The position numbers and the translations under genes were made by a program. A DNA stretch of 64,000 bases from Antedon mediterranea (lineage: Eukaryota > Echinodermata > Crinoidea > Comatulida > Antedonidae). Under the pieces are notes generated by a model. It was not told the origin of the DNA, did no database searches, and saw only the letters and a program-made list of their open reading frames with translations. The stretch is from positions 25,958,365 through 26,022,364 of the forward strand of contig NC_092678.1 of the NCBI RefSeq assembly GCF_964355755.1, read 5' to 3'. Shown in pieces: positions 12,201 to 24,200 of the stretch (position 1 is its first letter; the number at the start of each line of letters is the position of its first letter).

Positions 12201-15200
12201 ATACAATAATTTTAAAATGATTTTAATAGATCAAAAATCAGTTATTGAAAGCTAGGCAACCAGCATTAAGCAACGTGAGTGTTGAATGGCAACAATTTGA
12301 TGACAACGCCCCCAAACCAATCCAAGCGCCCGGACAAATAACATCGTTATTCAGTGGATCACGGCAAGTAGTGTATGGATACATTCCATTTTGCCAACAG
12401 GTTAGAATCATTCATAATTCACATACAGTTTATTAAACTTACATCAACAATTTAAATATCCAGATTGAGAACATAGTGTCCTTGATTTCTCAGTGCTAAC
12501 AATTTAAATATCCAGATTGAGAATATAGAGTCCTTGGTTACTCAGTGCTAACAATTTAAATATCCAGATTGAGAACATAGTGTCCTTGGTTACTCAGTGC
12601 TAACAATTTAAATATCCAGATTGAGAACATAGTGTCCTTGGTTACTCAGTGCTAACTGGTTTTGTGATATAATTTAATGATTGTGCATTCTTTTCGAAAT
12701 ATTTCTATTTGATAAATATCAAATGTGAAAACAATTTCATCTGGTTTTGATATAAAAAGGAGAAACTGTTTCCGACATTCGTAAGTTTTTCACAGGTTTT
12801 ATGAGCTCTATCTTTTTATTACCATTCCATTAAAGGCAACTTTAAAAGCTGAGGTTGGTGGAGAAGAAATATCAACCATGGTTTCCACTCAGGAACTTAA
12901 TATAACAAAAGGAAAGGTAAGACATTAGTACATTTTATGTTATTAATCTTTAGAAGTATTTCTCAAAATCCTCAATTTTTAATATCAAATTCTATATCAA
13001 TGTTGAAAAAGCAATATCGTTGCATTATGACCAAATTTCATATGGAGATGAATTTATTATAACTTGATTGATTTCCAAATCATACATATTTCTTGATACA
13101 TACAGTAGCAGTTTCCATATCAATAATAACAATTGTATACAAAATGATTAAAAACCTGTAGATACTACACCAACTTACGGCCAGAGCTATTTATATCTAT
13201 GTCAATAATAACAGTTGTATACAAAATGATTAAAAATCTGTAGATACTACACCAACTGACGGCCAGAGCTATTTATATCTATGTCAATAATAACAATTGT
13301 ATACAAAATGATTAAAAACCTGTAGATACTACACCAACTGACGGCCAGAGCTATTTATATCTATGTCAATAATAACAATTGTATATAAAATGATTAAAAA
13401 CCTGTAGATACTACACCAACTGACGGCCAGAGCTATTTATATCTATGTCAATAATAACAATTGTATATAAAATGATTAAAAACCTGTAGATACTACACCA
13501 ACTGACGGCCAGAGCTATTTATATCTATGTCAATAATAACAATTGTATACAAAATGATTAAAAACCTGTAGATACTACACCAACTAACGGCCAGAGCAAT
13601 CATCCGTGACTGGGAAGATGGAACTTTGGATGTTGACCCGGTAGAGCATGACATTAAGAAAGAAGCTCAGAAATCTTACATCATTGATGTCAGTAAAGAG
13701 TATTCTATAGTGACACAATTTACCAGTTTTATCGCCGTAGAAGAACGACATATGGTTTGTATTTATTGGTTAATATTACTTACTTGTTATATAACATGTC
13801 ACCCATATACCTGTACTTCTCTGAGGGTCTGTTTCTGCTGCATAACGCAATTTAACCGGTTATTTTTAAATAGATTAAAAATAGATAACAATAACAAGAC
13901 CGCGTTTCTGCTCAATTTGTGCTCCGAAATAACCGGTTAAATCTATGGGTGGTCGTCGAGCAAAACGTCATCATTACCCAAAATGCAATACACTCAGACG
14001 GAAGTAGTAAGTTGGCTGTTTGTTTACATCGACGTCGTCAGTACACACGTGTGTATATCGCCGAACATCTCAAACATGTTAAAATAATAAAATGTTGTCT
14101 ACAGATCTACAAGTTTTGTTTTTTGTAAAGCCTACTTACTGATCGCTATTAAAATTAATTCTCATGGCGCCTTCAAAAACATGGGGAGGGTCGTGCAGCG
14201 CCCGATCGCCTAGGATAATTTTTATCTAGCCTAAAATTCATCAACAAAGGCGATGATGATACGGCCCTTACCACGTGAACGACTGTTGTCTTTCGCGAGC
14301 GCGCGGTCCTACAAAAAACCAAACGGAAACAAAAACGAGACTTAGAATGTTGCAATACCTACCAAACGAGAGTAGATAATTGTTAATTAATTATGATTCA
14401 TGAAACCCTAACTTTTATAGCAAAAATCGTCCGAATTTGTGTTAAAAACGACGAGTTTAGCCACAAAAACTTAAATCAAACGAGAGTATCCAAGTCATAG
14501 AATATCGCACGCACATAGTGCCTTTAATAGAATAATGAGTATTAAACATTGTTTCGCATAATATTATGTACTAACATAAATAATAACACATTTCTATGCT
14601 TAATAAAATCATATTTAATATATTATCAAAGGCTCTCATAACCTTTGTTTTCGGTCGATGTGATGTTTTTCTAAAAAAATTTTATAAAACGATCAAATTA
14701 AGATTGTTCATTGTTCTCCTATTAAAGGCACTAAGGGCGTGCCATAAATACGCTCGTTTGGATTAAGTTTTTGTTGCTAAATTCATCGTTTATAACATAA
14801 ATTCGGATGATTTTTGCTATAAAATTTGGGTTTTCATAATCAATTAACCATTATCTACTATCGTTTGGTAGGTATTTGCAACATTTTGAGTCCCTTTTGT
14901 TTCCGTTTTGGTGTTAATATAGGACCATCCATACCCTTCGCGAGCGTGTACTAACGCCTCAAATTGCTTAGCTTGGGTAGTCCCCGGAACTCCACCCCAA
15001 ATTCCTCTTTTACTTTCGCAAAAATGCTCTTATTTATTATCTGTGATTCTTTTCTATTGCCTGCCATCCTTCCCCGTACTTTCTCTCCCTCCACAACTGA
15101 ATAACATATCTTGTGATTTCATTCATCCACATACATGTTCACTTCTTCGTTCGACTGTCAAAACCACGAGGAAAACACACACCGTATGCGACGGTATCTG

Positions 15201-18200
15201 ACCCGGGGTCACAACTGTCAATCAAATAACCGTTATTTCGTGTTGCAGCTAAGAATTGCTCAGCGATAACCGGTTAAACGGCGTTCTAACACCGATTTAA
15301 ATTGGTGTTTTTAACCGGTTATTTTGCGCTGCCTTTTAACCGGTTACCACAAATTTGTCCTGTTTCTGCTGCCAAGAAAATGGAGTTAATTTATTCACAC
15401 CGATTTTAATTTATTCACACCGATTTTAACCGGTTATTTTTATGCAGCAGAAACAGGCCCTGAGGTACACGCAGGAGGAAACAATGAGCCAAACAAAACT
15501 TTAGATTGCTTGTTACATAATTTATTGGAATAATTTAGTTAGTGCCACCAGACCATATTGAAGGTTGTCTGCATATAAAGCAGAAGTGTTTGAATTATGT
15601 TTGGTACATAATTTTCTTTAAAAAAGAGTTAAATAATAGTAAGTACTTTTTAAAAATGAATTTATATTGTTCAAAAATACATACAGACTGATTTCCTTGG
15701 AACTGTTTTCAAGCCAAGTATTAATGACCTGGTTGCGAAAGAAGATGTTGATGTTATTCCTTATATTGGCTGGGAAGAAAATTTTGAGCATAGTGTTCAG
15801 AAAAAAGAAGTTGGATGTACAAGTTTGGAAGAAAATAATGAAGATGAATATTCAGTTTCAGAGTCTTATTATTCTGAAGATTTTTTGGTAAGACTAAGTA
15901 CACCCATAAAACACACAATAAGATAAGATAAGGATAAGAGAAAATATAAGAAAATAACTGGGAAAAAATCAAACAATGGAATATATATTAGGAAGATGTA
16001 TAACATCATTGTATTGATCATTTGAAAATGAAATGAATAAAAGTAGTTAACGCCACAAAAGAGAAAAAAAAAAATAGTAAAACACACAATCAAGTGATTC
16101 TAATAACTACTTTAAAACCTTTCTGTCCAATAATTATATGTTGTCTTGAGAGTTGTTCTATTTAGCTTTTACATTAATACTAAATTGTATTTTTAATCTT
16201 TTAGAGTGAATCGGACATGCTTTGCAATTTTGAATATTTAGGTTAGTGAATGATATTGTGTTATATAATTGTGTATAAACAACATTACACCATGTTAAAT
16301 ACTACATGACAGGAACACATAATTTATTATGATTCATGTTAGGGCTTTGACTCCTAACCCTTTTTGTATCTCAAACCATTCTATACTGTATGCCATTCTA
16401 TAATACCAAATTGCCTGATTGTATAGTCTATTATTAAAATATACTGTATGCCATTCTATAATACCAAATTGCCTGATTGTATAGTCTATTATTAAAATAT
16501 ACTGTATGCCATTCTATAATACCAAATTGCCCGATTGTATAGTCTATTATTAAAATATACTGTATGCCATTCTATAATACCAAATTGCCTGATTGTATAG
16601 TCTATTATTAAAATATACTGTATGCCATTCTATAATACCAAATTGCCTGATTGTATAGTCTATTATTAAAATATACTGTATGCCATTCTATAGTACCAAA
16701 TTGCCTGATTGTATAGTCTATTATTAAAATATACTGTATGCCATTCTATAATACCAAATTGCCTGATTGTATAGTCTATTATTAAAATATACTGTATGCC
16801 ATTCTATAATACCAAATTGCCTGATTGTATAGTCTATTATTAAAATATACTGTATACCATTCTATAATACCAAATTGCCTGATTGTATAGTCTATTATTA
16901 AAATATACTGTATGCCATTCTATAGTACCAAATTGCCTGATTGTATAGTCTATTATTAAAATATACTGTATGCCATTCTATAATACCAAATTGTCTGATT
17001 GTATAGTCTATTATTAAAATATACTGTATACCATTCTATAATACCAAATTGCCTGATTGTATAGTCTATTATTAAAATATACTGTATGCCATTCTATAGT
17101 ACCAAATTGCCTGATTGTATAGTCTATTATTAAAATATACTGTATGCCATTCTATAATACCAAATTGCCTGATTGTATAGTCTATTATTAAAATATACTG
17201 TATGCCATTCTATAATACCAAATTGCCTGATTGTATAGTCTATTATTAAAATATACTGTATGCCATTCTATGATACCAAATTGCCTGATTGTATAGTCTA
17301 TTATTAAAATATACTGTATGCCATTCTATAATACCAAATTGCCTGATTGTATAGTCTATTATTAAAATATACTGTATGCCATTCTATGATACCAAATTGC
17401 CTGATTGTATAGTCTATTATTAAAATATACTGTATGCCATTCTATAATACCAAATTGCCCGATTGTATAGTCTATTATTAAAATATACTGTATGCCATTC
17501 TATAATACCAAATTGCCTGATTGTATAGTCTATTATTAAAATATACTGTATGCCATTCTATAATACCAAATTGCCTGATTGTATAGTCTATTATTAAAAT
17601 ATACTGTATGCCATTCTATAATACCAAATTGCCTGATTGTATAGTCTATTATTAAAATATACTGTATGTCATTCTATAATACCAAATTGCCTGATTGTAT
17701 AGTCTATTATTAAAATATACTGTATGCCATTCTATAATACCAAATTGCCTGATTGTATAGTCTATTATTAAAATATACTGTATGCCATTCTATAATACCA
17801 AATTGCCTGATTGTATAGTCTATTATTAAAATATACTGTATGTCATTCTATAATACCAAATTGCCTGATTGTATAGTCTATTATTAAAATATACTGTATG
17901 CCATTCTATAATACCAAATTGCCTGATTGTATAGTCTATTATTAAAATATACTGTATGCCATTCTATGATACCAAATTGCCTGATTGTATAGTCTATTAT
18001 TAAAATATACTGTATGTCATTCTATAATACCAAATTGCCTGATTGTATAGTCTATTATTAAAATATACTGTATGCCATTCTATGATACCAAATTGCCTGA
18101 TTGTATAGTCTATTATTAAAATATACTGTATGCCATTCTATAATACCAAATTGCCCGATTGTATAGTCTATTATTAAAATATACTGTATGCCATTCTATA

Positions 18201-21200
18201 ATACCAAATTGCCTGATTGTATAGTCTATTATTAAAATATACTGTATGCCATTCTATAATACCAAATTGCCTGATTGTATAGTCTATTATTAAAATATAC
18301 TGTATGCCATTCTATGATACCAAATTGCCTGATTGTATAGTCTATTATTAAAATATACTGTATGCCATTCTATAATACCAAATTGCCCGATTGTATAGTC
18401 TATTATTAAAATATACTGTATGCCATTCTATAATACCAAATTGCCTGATTGTATAGTCTATTATTAAAATATACTGTATGCCATTCTATAATACCAAATT
18501 GCCTGATTGTATAGTCTATTATTAAAATATACTGTATGCCATTCTATGATACCAAATTGCCTGATTGTATAGTCTATTATTAAAATATACTGTATGCCAT
18601 TCTATAATACCAAATTGCCCGATTGTATAGTCTATTATTAAAATATACTGTATGCCATTCTATAATACCAAATTGCCTGATTGTATAGTCTATTATTAAA
18701 ATATACTGTATGCCATTCTATAATACCAAATTGCCTGATTGTATAGTCTATTATTAAAATATACTGTATGCCATTCTATAATACCAAATTGCCTGATTGT
18801 ATAGTCTATTATTAAAATATACTGTATGCCATTCTATAATACCAAATTGCCTGATTGTATAGTCTATTATTAAAATATACTGTATGTCATTCTATAATAC
18901 CAAATTGCCTGATTGTATAGTCTATTATTAAAATATACTCTATGCCATTCTATAATACCAAATTGCCTGATTGTATAGTCTATTATTAAAATATACTGTA
19001 TGTCATTCTATAATACCAAATTGCCTGATTGTATAGTCTATTATTAAAATATACTGTATGTCATTCTATAATACCAAATTGCCTGATTGTATAGTCTATT
19101 ATTAAAATATACTGTATGCCATTCTATAATACCAAATTGCCTGATTGTATAGTCTATTATTAAAATATACTCTATGCCATTCTATAATACCAAATTGCCT
19201 GATTGTATAGTCTATTATTAAAATATACTGTATGCCATTCTATAATACCAAATTGCCTGATTGTATAGTCTATTATTAAAATATACTGTATGCCATTCTA
19301 TAATACCAAATTGCCTGATTGTATAGTCTATTATTAAAATATACTGTATGTCATTCTATAATACCAAATTGCCTGATTGTATAGTCTATTATTAAAATAT
19401 ACTCTATGTCATTCTATAATACCAAATTGCCTATGTAATTTTTATTAATTAAATTGCTGGTTCTTTTACAGATTATGAAGTTGGCGACTCATTTGAATCA
19501 GAATGTAAGTGAATGGTTTGCTATTACAGTACAGCTTGTAGATCAGTTAAGACCCTTTCTCACAGACGTGCCTGCAATATACCGGTATGATGCTGGCGTC
19601 GTGCCGGTATCGTTACCGGCATATACCTATTCTCATTACGGCATGGTAATGGTACATTCCCGCAACATTTCTGGCACACAGCTCTGTGAGAATGGGGCTT
19701 TATAGGAATATATAGTCTCTAGTGTGATGTCCTGTTAAGTAATTATTTTGTTTTTTCTGTAATTTTTATTAATTAAATTGCTGGTTCTTTTACAGATTAT
19801 GAAGTTAACGACTCATTTGAATCAGAATGTAAGTGAATGTTTTGCTATTACAGTACAGCTATTTGAATGTAAGTGAATGACTTGCTATTACAGTACAGCT
19901 ATTTGAATGTAAGTGAATGTTTTGCTATTACAGTACAGGTATTTGAATGTAAGTGAATGTTTTGCTATTACAGTACAGCTATTTGAATGTAAGTGAATGT
20001 TTTGCTATTACAGTACAAGTATTTGAATGTAAGTGAATGTTTTGCTATTACAGTACAGCTATTTGAATGTAAGTGAATGTTTTCCTATTACAGTACAGCT
20101 ATTTGAATGTAAGTGAATGTTTTGCTATTACAGTACAGGTATTTGAATGTAAGTGAATGTTTTGCTATTACAGTACAGGTATTTGAATGTAAGTGAATGT
20201 TTTGCTATTACAGTACAGGTATTTGAATGTAAGTGAATGTTTTGCTATTACAGTACAGGTATTTGAATGTAAGTGAATGTTTTGCTATTACAGTACAGGT
20301 ATTTGAATGTAAGTGAATGTTTTGCTATTACAGTACAGGTATTTGAATGTAAGTGAATGTTTTGCTATTACAGTACAGGTATTTGAATGTAAGTGAATGT
20401 TTTGCTATTACAGTACAGCTATTTGAATGTAAGTGAATGTTTTGCTATTACAGTACAGGTATTTGAATGTAAGTGAATGTTTTGCTATTACAGTACAGGT
20501 ATTTGAATGTAAGTGAATGTTTTGCTATTACAGTACAGGTATTTGAATGTAAGTAAATGTTTTCCTATTACAGTACAGGTATTTGAATGTAAGTGAATGT
20601 TGTGCTATTACAGTACAGCTATTTGAATGTAAGTGAATGTTTTGCTATTACAGTACAGGTATTTGAATGTAAGTAAATGTTTTCCTATTACAGTACAGGT
20701 ATTTGAATGTAAGTGAATGTTTTGCTATTACAGTACAGGTATTTGAATGTAAGTGAATGTTGTGCTATTACAGTACAGGTATTTGAATGTAAGTGAATGT
20801 TTTGCTATTACAGTACAGGTATTTGAATGTAAGTGAATGTTTTGCTATTACAGTACAGTAAATATATGAAGGTCAGATACATGATGACTTGCACCATACA
20901 CCGGACTTGTAGGACTATATCCCGGACTTGTAGCACTATATCCCGGACTTGTAGCACTATATCCTGGAATTGTAAACCCTAACCCTATTTATTTATTTAT
21001 TTACTGAAAAATTAAATCCTAAAAATAAACATGTTAGGAGATTCAATCTTGTATTCTCAATACCTATTTATCCGGATGATAAAAGAAATGATTTTGCATT
21101 TTTTGTTTTTATTTATATATTTGGTTGCGTTTACTGTACAACTCCAGAATTTTGTCTTACAGTTCAAGAAAAATATAGTGCTACAATTCCAGGATATAGT

Positions 21201-24200
21201 GCTACAAGTCCGGGATATAGTGTTACAAGTCCGGGATATAGTGTTACAAGTCCGGGATATAGTCCTACAAGTCCGGGATATAGTCCTACAAGTCCGGGAT
21301 ATAGTCCTACAAGCCCGAGATATAGTCTTACAAGCCCGAGATATAGTCTTACAAGCCCGAGATATAGTCCTACAAGTCCGGTGTATGGTGCAAGTCATCC
21401 TGTATCTAGCCATACAGGTACGAAATTCCTATTGTATTGGGATGCAAATTTACAATATTACTACTATAACAATATCAACTTATGAAATCATTATGAATCT
21501 ATGATAAATAATATATTAAATTAGATATCAGTCAAAATAAATAAATATATTGTATTTTTGCTTTTGTTGTTTATCATTATAAAGTGTGAAAGTCGTTTAG
21601 AGTAAACTTTGAAATTATAAAATATTCACTATGTGTGATAAACCGTAATCATCAGTGAGATTTTGTAATCATTATCACCACTACATTTAAAAAATATTCA
21701 TAATAAAATATTCACATTGTGCTAAAATAAACATTCTGTACCAGCTCAAATAATAATTATGTTTTACTGGCACAGATATGCCTATTGTAATGGACTCCGG
21801 TTCATTTTCAATTAAAGCTGGAATGGCTGGAAACACTTTCCCGTCCAGGGAACTACCAAGTGTTGTAGGTCGTCCTCGTCACCAAGGTGTCATGGTTGGC
21901 ATGGGTCAAAAAGGTGCATATGTTGGGACAGAAGCTGTTGGAGGCTCCTCACATCTATGTAAGTATAGAAAATGGTCTGAATCAACATTTTTAAATCTCA
22001 TCTTTTTGTTTGTTTGTTGAGAATTGTCAAAATCAACATTTTTAATTCTTATCTTTTTGTCTGTTGAGAATTGTCTGAATCAACATTTTTAATTTTCATC
22101 TTTTTGTCTGTGTGTTGAGAATTGTCTGAATTCAAATTATATCAATATGATTGATAATTTAAAACAAATTATATATTACAATTTCTTTTCTTTAGTTCGT
22201 AAAATAGAAAAAAAAAAAAGAAATTCAGATCAGCCAACCTTCTCTTATGTCTCTATGGGTACTTCTCCTCGTCCTTTACGTCTACCACCTCCACCTCAAC
22301 CTAAACCAAAGCTAGATACGTTTGTTGGATGGATGGATAATGATGAAGATGATGATGATGATTATGATGATATGGGTTTTGGGGATCCATGTCCACCTAA
22401 ACCAAAGCCAGGTATGTTTGGTGCAAGACATTTAAAAAAAATATTATTATAGATTTCAAGATGCTCTAATTTATTAACAAATAAAAATGTTTAAAATATA
22501 AAGATGAGTATACATATAGATATTACAAACCAAATCTCTACAGATTACTGTATTTCAAATTTGTGAATTATGTTTAATTTAAAGCAGTACCTGCCATCTG
22601 TTTTATTTAACACTGAATTTATTGTAATCAAATCTAGCATTGTATATTGTGGCAGGAGTTTTTTAGTTTTAGATAGTTTAATTTTGTAGACTTTGTGCAA
22701 GTTAAAAAGTGGCACGCTTTCAAAGTGCTTGTTGACATAAAACATATTCCTCATGTAATACAGTATTACATTTTGCAGGCCCACAGCAAATGCAACAACA
22801 GCAAATGCTTGGTAAGACAACACGACAATCAGCTGAACAGACGACTGATAGATTACCGGCAGTAGAACGTTCATTGACCTTAGGTACTTTTGATTATTAC
22901 TTAAAGATTATTATTAATGACAAGCTATTCTTACAAATTGCACCATGTATTTCATAAAATCTCATTAAATTCATTCCCACCACCACACCATTCATTTGGT
23001 AGTCGTCGTAAGTTAGTGTTTTCCCTCAATATACATCATTTTAAATTTTAAATCCACCACCACTATCATCACGAGGTGCATCTGTATCACCTTCTGCTTC
23101 ACTTCTGTCAAAACTTTGTCCACCACCACCTCCACCAAAGCCACCAGCATCTGTATCAATTCCTCTAGGTACAATTGTTGGATCGATGGATAATGATGTT
23201 GAAATGGGTTTTGGTGGTCCATGTCCACCTAAACCAAAACCAGGTATGTTTGGGGCAATTTTTTTTTATGTTATATCACAGGGTTCAATATTTTAAAAAA
23301 GATTTTAAGATGCTCTAGTTTAGTAACAAATAAAAATGTTTAAAATATAAAGATGAGTATACATATGGATATTACAAACCAAGTCTCTACAGATTGCTGT
23401 ATTTCAAATTTAAAGCAGTACCTGCCATCTGTTTTATTCAACAATGAATTTATTGTTATCAAATGTAGTATTGCATATTGTGGCAGGAGGTTTTAGTTTT
23501 AGTTTTGTAGACTTTTTGTGCAAGTTAAAAAGTGGCACGCCTTGAAAGTGCTTGTTGACATAAAAAACATTCCTCATTTAATACAGTATTACATTTTGCA
23601 GACTCACGATCAGTTCCGCTTATAATGCTTGGTAAGACAACACAACAATCATCTGAACAGACGACTGATAGATTACCTGCAGTAGAACGTTATAGAACGC
23701 AAAAATGTATTACCTTAAGATCTGGTGCATCTATACAAAGCCCCTCTATGGGTATGGCTCCACCTGCAGCTGCTGCTGTTGAACGGTCACCACCTTTAGT
23801 AAAATCAGGTACGTTTGTTATTTATCTATACAAAGTCTCTCTATGGGTATGGCTCCACCTGCAGCTGCTGCTGTTGTACAGTCACCACCTTTAGCAAAAT
23901 CAGGTGCGTTTGTTATTTATCTATACAAAGTCTCTCTATGGGTATGGCTCCACCTGCAGCTGCTGCTGTTGTACGGTCACCACCTTTAGCAAAATCAGGT
24001 ACGTTTGTTATTTATCTATACAAAGTCTCTCTATGGGTATGGCTCCACCTGCAGCTGCTGCTGTTGTACGGTCACCACCTTTAGCAAAATCAGGTGAGTT
24101 TGTTATTTATCTATACAAAGTCTCTCTATGGGTATGACTCCACCTGCAGGAGCTGCTGCTGTTGTACGGTCACCACGTTTAGCAAAATCAGGTGAGTTTG

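Larger units (their letters stand above)
9477..12400 (+). other. PARP4: PARP4 VIT and von Willebrand A domains
   Basis: Exon 9477-9695 encodes the heart of the VIT domain ([20 protein letters not shown], then [20 protein letters not shown], about residues 647-719), completed by exons 10416-10877. The vWA domain starts in exon 11363-11549: [13 protein letters not shown] carries the metal-ion-dependent adhesion site D886-x-S888-x-S890. It continues through [10 protein letters not shown] and [15 protein letters not shown] to FTFGI (to about residue 1045). This VIT-vWA pairing is shared with VWA5A-like and inter-alpha-inhibitor heavy-chain proteins and is diagnostic of PARP4 when it follows a PARP domain. 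Confidence 0.93.

Noticed and set aside
21057-21413. 118-codon minus-strand frame with TISRTC repeats
   Set aside because: Antisense of the heptad exon; the plus strand has the splice sites and frame continuity.
23070-23243. Additional PARP4 proline-rich exon
   Set aside because: Frame and donor are good and homology to 22196-22411 is clear, but no acceptable acceptor precedes it. It was left out of the exon list as a probable decayed copy.
23815-24137. Frames reading through 95-bp units ([13 protein letters not shown])
   Set aside because: Wrong frame relative to the genuine exon; the period 95 shifts frame at each unit and each unit begins with a strong donor.
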